Assembly (NCBI RefSeq): GCF_029265695.1
Contig: NZ_JAJUHW010000009.1
Span: 1 to 64,000, forward strand
Origin: Gracilinema caldarium
GTDB lineage: Bacteria; Spirochaetota; Spirochaetia; Treponematales; Breznakiellaceae
DNA: 64,000 nt
Direction of reading: 5' to 3'
Shown: positions 27,454 through 35,868 of the stretch, one piece after another
How positions within the stretch are numbered: position 1 is the first letter of the stretch
Layout: every line of letters begins with the position of its first letter
Notes under the pieces: generated by a model
Told to the model about the DNA's origin: nothing
Seen by the model: only the letters and a program-made list of their open reading frames with translations
The model's database searches: none
Made by a program: the position numbers and the translations under genes

Positions 27454-28965
27454 CTATTTGCCGACACAGAAGCGGCTGAACATGGTTTCTAGTATTTCTG
27501 CGGTGGATACTTCGCCGGTAATTTCTCCCAGGGCTTCCACCGCTTCCCGAAGTTCCGGGGCGATAAGATCCAGCGGGGCGCGCTGGTCCGCCAGAGTCAG
27601 GGCTTCTTTCAGGGCTTCTATAGCCCGGTCCACCAGGGCTTTCTGCCGTTCCGAAGCAATGCCGACGACCGCTTTACTTTGACTGCCTGCTGGGGGCGCC
27701 GAATCTGATCCGCCGCTCAGGGCTTCTTTCATGGCATGGGCAAGCTCTGGTATGCCGATCCCTGTCTTGGCACTTACAGGCAGCACCATGGGTAAGCGAA
27801 TTGGCTCTGTTTCGGGAAGGGGCCTGATATGAGGGGCCACATCGGCCTTGTTCCAGACCACAAGGAGGGGAGCCGCATCCCGGCCTTCCCACAGTTCGCT
27901 CCGGCGGTATTCATCAAGAAGCTGTAGGTCTTCCGATTCAAAGCCCCGGCTGCCGTCTACAATATAGAGAATAAGGTCCGCGCTCTGCACAATGCTTTTA
28001 CTGCGTTCTACTCCGATTTGTTCAATCGGATCTTCTGCGCGGCGCAGGCCCGCCGTATCTACAAGCCGGACCGGAATGCCCTCCAGGGATATCCAGGCCT
28101 CTATATAGTCCCGGGTCGTACCGGGGATATCTGTTACAATAGATCGTTCTTCTTTTAAAAGCCGGTTAAAGAGGCTCGATTTGCCCGCATTAGGACGCCC
28201 CGCAATGGCCACCAAAGCCCCGTCCCGGTAGAGTTTTTCGATCCGGTAGGACGCTGCAAGTCTTTCCAGGGTTTCCAAGGCCTCTTCTACCCGTTTTCGG
28301 TCCGGCAGGATTCCCGCTGCTTCCGCGGCAGGGAGGGGAATCTGATCCGGGTTTTGGCAATCCAGTGCGAGGCCGTCTTCCGCGATAGCCGATACACCGT
28401 CATCCTCTGAATAATCTAAAAAGAGTTCTGTGGCAGCCAGGGCTTGAACAAGGTCTTCTTTTATAGCCCGGATTTCTGCTTCCAGGGCGCCTGAAAGCCG
28501 GTCCAGGGCATGGCGGCGGCTTTCGTCGGTTTTTGCTTCTATCAACTCTACAACCGATTCGGAACGGGTGAGGTCGATTTTACCGTTCATAAAGGCCCGG
28601 AAGGTGAACTCGCCGGGCAGGGCCTGGCGGAAGCCCGCATCAAGGAGGCATTGCAGCACCGAACGGGCGGTGGCAATGCCGCCGTGGCAGGATATGTCAA
28701 CGGCATCTTCGCCGGTGTAGCTCCGGGGGGCGCGAAACACCGAAACTAACACTTCATCAACCTTTTCGCCCCCTTTGTTCACTATCCAGCCATGGACTAT
28801 GGTGTTGCCCGGAGCTTCTGAAAGCTTTTTTGGCCGGGAAAAGCAGGCTGCCACAAGGTCAATGCAGCCGGGACCGGAACTGCGAATGACCGCGAGGGCG
28901 CTTTCTGCCAGGGGAGTTGCATGGGCTGCAATGGGATCGTTGCTGCCGTAGGATGGACGAATCAT
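27454..28965 (-). CDS. mnmE: tRNA modification GTPase MnmE
   Basis: GTPase partner of MnmG, 503 residues. The N-terminal folate-binding domain (residues 1-130, with FRAPRSYTGEDAVDISCHGG) is followed by a helical domain and an inserted G domain: G1 GRPNAGKSSLFN, G2/G3 TDIPGTTRDYI and DTAGLR, G4 NKAD. The C-terminus ends FCVGK, holding the conserved Cys of the family. A 20-residue insert around SALSGGSDSAPPAGSQSKAV lies near residue 420. It is the first gene of the mnmE-mnmG unit. Confidence 0.98.
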   Translation of the reverse strand: MIRPSYGSNDPIAAHATPLAESALAVIRSSGPGCIDLVAACFSRPKKLSEAPGNTIVHGWIVNKGGEKVDEVLVSVFRAPRSYTGEDAVDISCHGGIATARSVLQCLLDAGFRQALPGEFTFRAFMNGKIDLTRSESVVELIEAKTDESRRHALDRLSGALEAEIRAIKEDLVQALAATELFLDYSEDDGVSAIAEDGLALDCQNPDQIPLPAAEAAGILPDRKRVEEALETLERLAASYRIEKLYRDGALVAIAGRPNAGKSSLFNRLLKEERSIVTDIPGTTRDYIEAWISLEGIPVRLVDTAGLRRAEDPIEQIGVERSKSIVQSADLILYIVDGSRGFESEDLQLLDEYRRSELWEGRDAAPLLVVWNKADVAPHIRPLPETEPIRLPMVLPVSAKTGIGIPELAHAMKEALSGGSDSAPPAGSQSKAVVGIASERQKALVDRAIEALKEALTLADQRAPLDLIAPELREAVEALGEITGEVSTAEILETMFSRFCVGK

Positions 28966-29013
28966 AGGTATCTTGGGAGCATAGCGAAAATCCTATGAAA
29001 AAACAAGCCGAGC

Positions 29014-29041
29014 TTGACGAACGAAATTGACGCGGTATACT
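29014..29041 (+). promoter_or_regulatory. Sigma-70-type promoter of the CsgG-like gene
   Basis: TTGACG (29014-29019), a 16-base spacer, and TATACT (29036-29041). The predicted start point near 29048 gives a leader of about 37 bases carrying the GAGGAGGA ribosome site for ATG 29085. A second TTGACG-like hexamer inside the spacer is too close to the -10 to act. Confidence 0.6.
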
Positions 29042-29084
29042 TCAAGCAAAGATGAAATTATGGAGACCCCATGAGGAGGATACT

Positions 29085-30446
29085 ATGGGAAAATTGCGTA
29101 CAATAGTGCTCGCGCTTTTGGCCTTGCTGATTGCGGCGGGGACCGTAACGGCCCAGCAGGCTGAAATAAGCAAAAAACAGGATGTGGCAGTTTTTGCCCT
29201 GGGTTATTATGGGTATAATATTCCGCTTGAGGTCCTGGCCAATGTGGACGCGGAAATACAGGGCGTGTTTGTTAATTTAGGCCGCTTTAACGTACTGGGC
29301 CAAACCGAGCGGTTCTCGTCCAAGGACGTGCAGGATTTCATCAACCTGATTCAGACCGCTAAGCAAAACAACACGCCGCTTCCGGATGAGGTTAAATTCG
29401 GCGATGTGCAGCTGACCGAAGGGCTCCTTAAAAAACTCTACGGCGCCTTCGTGGTGGTAATTCCTACCATCGTGGACTTTAAGGTCGAAAAGCCTAATAA
29501 CGAATATCAGGCCCGGATTAAAACGTCGGTGGCCTTTCTGAACGTAGCCGAAGGTACCACCATTGGCATGGCAAACATTGAAACCACGGGAACCTCTAAG
29601 GAGACCCAGACCAAGGCTGTGGCGGATGCCATAAACGCCATTCCGGTGCAGCTTACCTACGAGGTCCGGAAAATCCCCGCCTTTACCCTGCGGACCCAGG
29701 TACTACAGGCCAACGCCTTTGAAGTAAAAATGCAGTTCGGCACCGACATGGGCGTTATGGTGGGGGATGAATATGTGGTGGTTAAGCGCAGCACCATCGG
29801 CGGCCTCGTGGACGAGCGGGAAGACGGCCTCCTGGTGATAAAGGATGTGGGGCCCCAGATCAGCACCGCCGCGGTCCGCTACGCCGGTCCTACCCTTAAG
29901 GAAGGGGCCCAGCTGCGGGAAGTACCCCGGCTCGGTGTGGATGTGGAGCCCTACCTCTACTACCTCACCTATTTTAACAATGTCTATGGCTGGGATCTGG
30001 GGACTACCAATCTTACCCCCACCAAGGGGGCCCTGGCCATCGGCGCTAAGGCTGCGGTGAGCCGCGGCTTCTATGATGTGCGGCCAATCGTTGGTGTGCA
30101 GATCAACTTTGATACCGCCCTGTGGCTCCCGGTGATCGCCTATGCGGGTGTGGAGTACAACATATACCTCCGCCGCCTCGCCCTGACCGGTACTGCGGCC
30201 TTTGCCGGCGCAAGCAACGCCATTGTGCGGATTCTGGAAGAAAATTATTCTACAAGCGATGACCCCTGGTTTACCCATTACGGTATTAAGCTCAATGTGG
30301 GGGTAAGCTACCTTATCAGCCGGGATATGCGGATCTTTGCGAACGGTGGCATGGATTACCTCTTTGGTGTGGCAGGCAGTGTCGGCGGTCCATTCCAGAG
30401 CTACGGCGGCTACGGAATCGCCGCGGGAATCGCCTTTAAGTTGTAA
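29085..30446 (+). CDS. Secreted protein with CsgG-like domain and barrel-like C-terminus
   Basis: Exported protein of 453 residues. The signal peptide is TIVLALLALLIAAGTVTAQQ. Residues 25-200 (DVAVFALGYYGYNIP, then FVNLGRFNVLGQTERF and VVVIPTIVDFKVEKP) resemble the CsgG/FlgT-like fold of envelope assembly proteins. Residues 290-453 have alternating, Gly/Tyr-rich strands (GALAIGAKAAVSRGFYDVRP) ending AAGIAFKL, as in barrel proteins. ATG 29085 has GAGGAGGA five bases upstream; the longer frame from ATG 29052 lacks a signal peptide. A good terminator follows. Function unknown; a lone envelope protein by position. Confidence 0.72.
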   Translation: MGKLRTIVLALLALLIAAGTVTAQQAEISKKQDVAVFALGYYGYNIPLEVLANVDAEIQGVFVNLGRFNVLGQTERFSSKDVQDFINLIQTAKQNNTPLPDEVKFGDVQLTEGLLKKLYGAFVVVIPTIVDFKVEKPNNEYQARIKTSVAFLNVAEGTTIGMANIETTGTSKETQTKAVADAINAIPVQLTYEVRKIPAFTLRTQVLQANAFEVKMQFGTDMGVMVGDEYVVVKRSTIGGLVDEREDGLLVIKDVGPQISTAAVRYAGPTLKEGAQLREVPRLGVDVEPYLYYLTYFNNVYGWDLGTTNLTPTKGALAIGAKAAVSRGFYDVRPIVGVQINFDTALWLPVIAYAGVEYNIYLRRLALTGTAAFAGASNAIVRILEENYSTSDDPWFTHYGIKLNVGVSYLISRDMRIFANGGMDYLFGVAGSVGGPFQSYGGYGIAAGIAFKL

Positions 30447-30466
30447 TTAATACACGTTGATGAAGG

Positions 30467-30499
30467 GCTGTCCGGTCTTGTGCCGGGCAGCTTTTTTTT
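30467..30499 (+). terminator. Rho-independent terminator after the CsgG-like gene
   Basis: Nine-base-pair stem (30467-30475 with 30483-30491, one G-U pair), seven-base loop, then eight T residues (30492-30499). It lies 20 bases after the stop of the upstream gene and separates it from galU. It also shows that the longer frame starting at 30457 is not the real galU start. Confidence 0.88.
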
Positions 30500-30579
30500 G
30501 TGCTTTTATGTGTGTAGGATACGGCCTTGTTGTGACTGGCCGGGCTAAGACCTCTTGCTGGGAAAGGAGCTTATCAAGC

Positions 30580-30608
30580 TTGCATAGACTGGCGGGGCTT
30601 GCTACTAT
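30580..30608 (+). promoter_or_regulatory. Promoter placing the galU start point at its start codon
   Basis: TTGCAT (30580-30585), 17 bases, TACTAT (30603-30608). The expected start point, about seven bases on, is 30615, one base before the galU ATG at 30616. No ribosome-binding sequence is present before that ATG. The sequence therefore suggests a leaderless or nearly leaderless message. Confidence 0.45.
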
Positions 30609-30615
30609 ACCCTGC

Positions 30616-31461
30616 ATGAAAGGAATTATTGTTGCCGCGGGCTACGGCACCCGCTTTTTGCCTGTTACCAAGACCATTCCTAAGGAAATGTTACCGGTGG
30701 TCAACGTGCCGTCTATCGCCTTTATTGTTGATGAATTTGTAAAGTCCGGTATCGAGGACATCATTATTATCAGTTCCCGCCGTAAAAAGGTGCTGGAAGA
30801 CTATTTTGACCGGGAGATAGAGCTTGAATCGGTCTTTGAAAAGGAAGGCAAATTAGACCGGCTTGAGCGGATCCAGCCGCCGGCCAACGTCCGTTTTGCC
30901 TTTGTCCGCCAGCAGCGAATGCTTGGTACGGGCCACGCCCTTTTACAGGTTAAGGGCCTTGTGGGTAACGATGCCTGTGTGGTGGCCTATCCTGACGACC
31001 TCCATTTAGGGGAACCGCCACTGGCTTCCCAGCTTATTGCCGCCTGGCGGGAAACGGGCTGCTCGGTCATGGCCAGCGTGTACGAACCGGGAGATGTAAG
31101 CCGCTACGGAGTTCTGGATATTGCCGCCGACGGCAAGCATGTCCGGGCCATTGTAGAAAAACCCAGCCGGGGCACCGAACCGAGCCATGAGGTCTCCATT
31201 GGCCGCTACCTTTATACGCCTGAGTTCTTTAACTATCTGGAAGAGGGCTGGCAGCGCCATGAGGGGGGCGAATACTACCATATTTACGCCCTCAACAAGC
31301 TTATGAACGAAGGCAAGGTGGTGTACCGCCGCCTTTCGGGCCAGCGGCTTGATACGGGCGAGCCGGAGGGCTACCTGGACGCAATTTTGCGCTATGCCGA
31401 CACGGTCCCCTCGCTCCGCAAGGTCCTGGATGCCTATATGGCCGAACGAAGGGGAAACTAA
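30616..31461 (+). CDS. galU: UTP-glucose-1-phosphate uridylyltransferase
   Basis: Makes UDP-glucose from UTP and glucose-1-phosphate, 281 residues, normal for GalU. The nucleotide loop IIVAAGYGTRFLPVTKTIPKE is at the N-terminus, with FVRQQRMLGTGHALL, VAYPDDLHLGEPPLA and the later IVEKPSRG typical of the family. The frame is open from 30457, but the first 53 codons lie over a terminator and a promoter and do not match the family, so ATG 30616 is chosen. It ends 20 bases before the promoter of the caspase-like gene. Confidence 0.95.
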   Translation: MKGIIVAAGYGTRFLPVTKTIPKEMLPVVNVPSIAFIVDEFVKSGIEDIIIISSRRKKVLEDYFDREIELESVFEKEGKLDRLERIQPPANVRFAFVRQQRMLGTGHALLQVKGLVGNDACVVAYPDDLHLGEPPLASQLIAAWRETGCSVMASVYEPGDVSRYGVLDIAADGKHVRAIVEKPSRGTEPSHEVSIGRYLYTPEFFNYLEEGWQRHEGGEYYHIYALNKLMNEGKVVYRRLSGQRLDTGEPEGYLDAILRYADTVPSLRKVLDAYMAERRGN

Positions 31462-31481
31462 GCGGTTTGAAACTGGTTTAA

Positions 31482-31511
31482 TTGACAGTTCTTTTTGGTC
31501 CTTATTATACT
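31482..31511 (+). promoter_or_regulatory. Sigma-70 promoter of the caspase/FGE gene
   Basis: Perfect TTGACA (31482-31487), 18-base spacer, TATACT (31506-31511), just after galU. Transcription would start near 31518 and give a leader of about 30 bases before the ATG at 31548 that opens the signal peptide. This supports a gene start at 31548 and not at the GTG at 31736. Confidence 0.7.
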
Positions 31512-31547
31512 CAATTTAAAACTACAATAATAATATTGAGGCTCCGT

Positions 31548-31706
31548 ATGCCTAGACAAAAAGGACTACTCATAAATCGATTTTTTTCGATTTTATATCT
31601 TGCCCTTGCGCTCAGTGTTCCGTCTTTGGCCAGAACACAGGGGCAAGCGGGACAAGCAAAGGAACCGGGACGACGGCCCCTACTACCACCGCTCCCGCGA
31701 CTGTAG
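31548..31706 (+). pseudogene. Signal-peptide start of the caspase/FGE gene, out of frame
   Basis: An ATG at 31548, placed correctly behind the promoter, opens a typical signal peptide (hydrophobic FFSILYLALALSVPSLA). This frame ends at 31706 in unrelated Pro/Leu/Arg codons. One frame over, the DNA from about 31640 reads a Gly/Thr/Ala/Pro linker (GTGTTAPTTTAPATVATPA) that runs straight into the caspase domain. One additional G in the run GGGG at 31640-31643 would join signal peptide, linker and caspase. So this is the true 5' end of the following gene, split by a one-base difference: mutation, switching tract or sequencing error. Confidence 0.75.
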
Positions 31707-31735
31707 CGACCCCCGCGACGACCCCGGGGCGCCGG

Positions 31736-34420
31736 GTGGCCCTGGTGATAGGCAACGGGGCCTATAAGGATAACCCCCTCCGTAACCCCACCAACGATGC
31801 GGACGACGTGTCGAAGGTCCTTAAGGACGCAGGCTTTGAGGTTACGGTTGTTAAAGATGCGGACCAGACCACCTTTGAAAAGGCGGTAAAGGATTTTTCA
31901 AGCCGACTTTCCGGGGCGGATACGGGGCTCTTTTACTACGCAGGCCACGGGGTACAGATTGAGGGGGTAAACTACCTTATCCCGGTGAGTCCCCGGCTTG
32001 ACAATGTGGCGGATGTAAAGCTCCGGGCCATGGCGGTGGACAGTGTCGTGGCCCGTATGGAACAGAGCGGCATAAAGACCGCCTTGGTGTTCCTGGATAG
32101 CTGCCGGGACAATCCCTTCCCTGGCGCTTCGCGCTCAACGAATAGGGGCCTTGCGGTGGTGCCCACACCTAAGACACGGAACAGCCTTATCGCCTACGCC
32201 ACAGCCCCGGGGGAGGTGGCGGCGGATGGGACGGGGCGCAACGGGGTCTTTTCTGCGGCCTTTATCGCCCAGGTGGCTATTCCCGGCCAGGAGCTTTCGG
32301 AGCTTATGCGGAAGGTGAGCGCCGATGTTGCGGCCGCTACGGGGGGTAAACAGAACCCCCGGGTCGACTTTGGTATGCAGGAGCCCTTTTGGTTTATAAG
32401 CCCCGATGAGATGGCTTTCCGGGCCGAGGCAGCCCTTAAGGCGAACCAGGAAGAAATAGCCCGGCTCGAAAAGGAGCTTGCCGAGCGGCAGGCAAGGATA
32501 AACGCGACCCGGGACGCCCAGGCCAAGCAGGCCCTGGAGGTGGAGCAGCAGCGCCAGGCGGCCCTGGCGGCGGCAAAAAAGCTAGAGACAGAGGGGCTCG
32601 CCCGGGAAGCGGAACGGCAGCGGAAACTTGCCGAGGAGGCAAACCGGGCTGCGGCGGAGCGGGCTGCGCTTGCTGCAGAGCAGGCCAAGCAGCAGGCGGT
32701 TTTAGCATCTATTGCGTCTTCCCGGCGGGCGGAGCTAGAAAAACTTGCCCGGGATGCGGAAAGCGACAACCCCGACGTGCTTATCGAGACCATTGAGCGG
32801 CTTGATAGGGTGCTTGCCGATGTGGCTAAGGAATACGCAAGTACCTGGAAGAGCATCGAGGCAAAGCTCCGGGAGGGCTACACGCCCCGGTTTGTGGCCC
32901 TTTCGGCTGCTAAGCCGGAGCTTTGGGAGACCGATGCGGAGTTTAGCGCCCGCATCAAAAAGGAAAGGACAAGCCTTGAGCGGGAGATGGAACAGGCCGT
33001 AGCTTCCCGCAAGGCGGAGCTTGAGGCGGAGCAAGTAAAGCAGACTGCTGCAATGCGTAAACAGTACGAAGACGCCCTGGCCCTCCTGGCTCGCAAAACC
33101 TGGGTGCTCCAGAGGCAGTCGGTGGGTTTACAAATCGGCGAGTTTGACCGGAATGAGCGCACCTGGCCCTTTACGGTAAGCTCTTTTGATCCAACTATTC
33201 CAATGGAGCCTCGCACCTTTGTTGTGAATCTTGCGAGTGCGCCTGATGTGCGGAAGGCGATTGTGGACCTGGACACGGCGGTCAAGGCTGGGGCCCTGGC
33301 GGGGCGCATTGAATGGGCCTTGAGGCGGAACCGGGACAAGGGCTGGTACGAGCTTGTGATACGGCGGGTATCGGTGGAAAACCTAACCACGAGCGCGACC
33401 GTCGCCGCATGGCAGGGGGAAGTTACAACTGCCTATTTTACTCCCGGAAAGCGCCAGAGCCCCAGCCTTGCCCGGGCTACGCTCAGGCTCACAAGCCCAG
33501 ATGCTGGGGGCCGCCTGTACCGGGATGGGGTAGACATGGGCCCCCTCCCCATAAGCCTAAGCTTACCAGCAGGTCCCTACGGGCTTGAAATTCGCTGGAG
33601 CGACAGAACAACGAGCATTTCCGGAGCTTTAGAAATCGGTGCAAATGTCTCGCGGAGTGTTGTAAAACCTTTACCCCTCATGCTCCCCGTCGCTGGCGGA
33701 AGTTTCGAAATGGGTTCAAATAATGAAGAAAACGATGAGCGCCCGGTCCACCGAGTAACGGTATCCTCCTTTTTTATGTCCGCCACGGAGGTAACCCAGG
33801 CCCAGTACAAGGAGGTGATGGGGATAAACCCAAGTAATTTTACAGGCGGAAGCGATGTCCCCATGCGGCCGGTAGAAAATGTGAGCTGGTATGACGCGGT
33901 TCTTTTTTGCAATAAGCTCAGTCAGAAGGAAGGCTATGAACCGGCCTACTATAGCGATGCAGATTATAAAAAGGTGTATACCGGGGGAGACGCGGTGTAC
34001 TGGAAGCGGAGCGCTAACGGCTATCGGCTCCCCACGGAGGCGGAATGGGAGTACGCGGCCCGGGGCGGCGCTCTGAGTAGGGGTTATCCCTATGCGGGGA
34101 GCGCCGCTGTCGATGAGGTTGCGTGGTATAGTAGTAATTCACGAAGCACCCGCCCCGTGGGAACCAAAAAGCCCAATAAACTAGGGCTCTATGATATGTC
34201 GGGGAATGTCTGGGAGTGGTGCTGGGACTGGTATGGGGGTTATGGCGCGGGCTCTGTAACGAATCCCGCGGGCCCGAGTTCTGGCACGAGCCGGGTTCTT
34301 CAGGGTGGAGGCTGGGGCTACGACGCGTCGGGCACGCGGGTCGCTGACCGGAGCAATAGTAGCCCGTCTATCAGCTACTACAACAGCGGGTTCCGGCTTG
34401 TTCGCCCCCAGTCCGAGTAG
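31736..34420 (+). CDS. Caspase-like (C14) protein with PEGA-like and FGE-sulfatase-fold domains
   Basis: Multidomain protein, 894 residues counted from GTG 31736. Residues 1-230 are a caspase-like peptidase with the catalytic pair His71 (FYYAGHGVQ) and Cys123 (FLDSCRDNPF). Residues 240-330 and 420-450 are Ala/Glu-rich coiled coil. Residues 580-640 (GRLYRDGVDMGPLPISLSLP) look like a PEGA surface-binding module. Residues 645-894 form a formylglycine-enzyme-type C-lectin fold (GGSFEMGSNNEENDERPVHR, YRLPTEAEWEYAARGG, GNVWEWCWDWYG) without the catalytic Cys pair, so probably a binding domain. The start is uncertain: no ribosome site precedes the GTG, and a signal peptide lies upstream out of frame. 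See the findings for the C-terminal variable-region pattern. Confidence 0.85.
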   Translation: MALVIGNGAYKDNPLRNPTNDADDVSKVLKDAGFEVTVVKDADQTTFEKAVKDFSSRLSGADTGLFYYAGHGVQIEGVNYLIPVSPRLDNVADVKLRAMAVDSVVARMEQSGIKTALVFLDSCRDNPFPGASRSTNRGLAVVPTPKTRNSLIAYATAPGEVAADGTGRNGVFSAAFIAQVAIPGQELSELMRKVSADVAAATGGKQNPRVDFGMQEPFWFISPDEMAFRAEAALKANQEEIARLEKELAERQARINATRDAQAKQALEVEQQRQAALAAAKKLETEGLAREAERQRKLAEEANRAAAERAALAAEQAKQQAVLASIASSRRAELEKLARDAESDNPDVLIETIERLDRVLADVAKEYASTWKSIEAKLREGYTPRFVALSAAKPELWETDAEFSARIKKERTSLEREMEQAVASRKAELEAEQVKQTAAMRKQYEDALALLARKTWVLQRQSVGLQIGEFDRNERTWPFTVSSFDPTIPMEPRTFVVNLASAPDVRKAIVDLDTAVKAGALAGRIEWALRRNRDKGWYELVIRRVSVENLTTSATVAAWQGEVTTAYFTPGKRQSPSLARATLRLTSPDAGGRLYRDGVDMGPLPISLSLPAGPYGLEIRWSDRTTSISGALEIGANVSRSVVKPLPLMLPVAGGSFEMGSNNEENDERPVHRVTVSSFFMSATEVTQAQYKEVMGINPSNFTGGSDVPMRPVENVSWYDAVLFCNKLSQKEGYEPAYYSDADYKKVYTGGDAVYWKRSANGYRLPTEAEWEYAARGGALSRGYPYAGSAAVDEVAWYSSNSRSTRPVGTKKPNKLGLYDMSGNVWEWCWDWYGGYGAGSVTNPAGPSSGTSRVLQGGGWGYDASGTRVADRSNSSPSISYYNSGFRLVRPQSE
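34295..34405 (+). other. Candidate variable region of a diversity-generating retroelement target
   Basis: The last 35 codons of the FGE-fold domain. The framework (GGGWGYDASGTRVADRSNSS through NSGFRLVR) matches the place where DGR variable regions end in FGE-fold proteins. Many exposed positions are NNC codons reachable from AAC by changes at A only (GGC, TAC, GAC, AGC, ATC, TAC, TAC, AAC, AGC), as adenine-directed mutagenesis would leave. No template repeat or reverse transcriptase is in the window, so this is a pattern-based inference. Confidence 0.4.
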
Positions 34421-34431
34421 GGCAGGCGGCC

Positions 34432-34445
34432 GCCCCGTGCGGGGC
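34432..34445. repeat. GC-rich hairpin just after the candidate variable region
   Basis: GCCCC (34432-34436), four-base loop GTGC, GGGGC (34441-34445), 11 bases after the stop of the FGE-fold gene. DGR target genes often carry a short hairpin or cruciform just downstream of the variable region that helps retrohoming. No T tract follows, so it is not a normal terminator. The stem is short, so the link is tentative. Confidence 0.4.
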
Positions 34446-34515
34446 AGTTATGATGCGCCGGGGTGCGCGGGCCTGCTTGTGCCGCACAAGAGCAACCGCG
34501 GCTTGTCAACTTAAC

Positions 34516-35868
34516 TCAATTGTTCAATTGTTCAAAGCCCTTCTTGAGTACCTGGACCATCATTTCATGGTCCAGGGTCCCTGCGGTTTCGCGGATGGAA
34601 TGCATGGATAAGAGGGGGGCTCCCACATCGACGGTTTTAATGCCCGTAAAGGCTGCAGAGAGGGGTCCGATGGTGGTCCCCGGGGTAATATCGGCCCGGC
34701 TCATGAATTTTTGGCAGGGGACACCTGCCGCATCGCAGTAGAGCCGGAAACGGGCCTCCGCTTCGCCATCGGTGGCATAGCGCAGGTTGGCGTTCACCTT
34801 AAGGGCTGGCCCTCCGTTCAGGACCGGCGCAAAACTTTCATCAAACTTTTCGGGGTATGAACCGTGGTAGGCCTGGGCAACATCCACCGAGATTGAGAAC
34901 GATGCGGCCAGGGCCCGGTACAGGTCCTCGGCGTTTTTATCCAAAAGGGCAGAAATCCTGCCCAGTATGTCCCGCAGAAAAGCCGAATCGGCCCCCTCGG
35001 GCGAAAGGGACCCAATTTCTTCATGGTTAAAAAAACATGCCACCTGGGTATGCCCGGCGCTCTGTGCGGCCAGGAAGGCTTCCAGGATTGCGTGGCAGCC
35101 TAATAGATTATCCAGGCGGTAGGCGTTAATAAGTTCGCCCAGGGGGCCGAAGCGTACCGGGCCCTGGGCATCGACAAAATACAGGTCCGAACCCAAAATT
35201 GCATCAGCGGGAACGCCAAGCTGGGCAGTCACGCGATGCAAAAGGTCTGCGGCAAGAGCTTCTGCCGCTCCGCTGTCTAGTGCTATTTTCCCTGCCTCTG
35301 GGGCCGCGCTTCCCGAAGCGGAAAGCAGCACCGGCAGGTGGTTCTGGGCATTGTATTCAAATCCCTTATTGAGGTCCCGGTTTAGGTGGATAGCCAGATT
35401 TGGGACTACTCCGATGGGCTCCGTACTGTGTATAAGGCGGCTTTCCGCTTTTCCGTCCTGATTTTTTATGAACACCCTTCCTGCCAGCGCCAGGGGGCGG
35501 TCGAGCCAGGTGGATATAATGGGGCTCCCATAGAGCTCTACCGCAGCCCGTTCCATGCCCTTGCCGGTGAGGCTCTTTTCGAGCCGGGCCTTGAGTCCGG
35601 GGCTGTCCGTATGGGCTCCGGCTACCATAAAGCCCGCCTCCGCAGGCCTCTTGAGGCCGCATCGGAAGGCAATGAGAGACCCCTCTGCTCGGATAACATA
35701 ATAAATCTGCCCGCTTTTAAGCTGCCAGGGCTGCCGTTCATCAAGCTGAATAGCTCCCTGGGCATTCAGGGCCTTCGCTATCGTTTGTGCCCCATGATAG
35801 GCCGTAGGCGAATCCTTTATAAACTGGATAAGATGTGCAATAAGGCCGCTTTGCAGTTCATCAATCAT
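34516..35868 (-). CDS. apeB: M18-family aminopeptidase (aspartyl aminopeptidase type)
   Basis: Cytoplasmic zinc aminopeptidase of 450 residues that removes acidic N-terminal residues in characterised relatives. Metal ligands are in GAHTDSPGLK, ACFFNHEEIGS and the late SMHSIRETAG. The conserved GVVPNLAIHLNR and DVAQAYHGSYPEKFD are also present. Its start codon overlaps the end of the HD-GYP gene by eight bases, so it is probably translated from the same message. The gene converges on the caspase/FGE gene. Confidence 0.94.
   Translation of the reverse strand: MIDELQSGLIAHLIQFIKDSPTAYHGAQTIAKALNAQGAIQLDERQPWQLKSGQIYYVIRAEGSLIAFRCGLKRPAEAGFMVAGAHTDSPGLKARLEKSLTGKGMERAAVELYGSPIISTWLDRPLALAGRVFIKNQDGKAESRLIHSTEPIGVVPNLAIHLNRDLNKGFEYNAQNHLPVLLSASGSAAPEAGKIALDSGAAEALAADLLHRVTAQLGVPADAILGSDLYFVDAQGPVRFGPLGELINAYRLDNLLGCHAILEAFLAAQSAGHTQVACFFNHEEIGSLSPEGADSAFLRDILGRISALLDKNAEDLYRALAASFSISVDVAQAYHGSYPEKFDESFAPVLNGGPALKVNANLRYATDGEAEARFRLYCDAAGVPCQKFMSRADITPGTTIGPLSAAFTGIKTVDVGAPLLSMHSIRETAGTLDHEMMVQVLKKGFEQLNN

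Noticed and set aside
30457-30615. N-terminal extension of GalU
   Set aside because: It covers a strong terminator and the galU promoter and does not fit the family start.
34421-34515. DGR template repeat just after the FGE-fold gene
   Set aside because: Only a 7-base match (GGCTTGT) to the variable region is seen, with no AAC-rich near copy.
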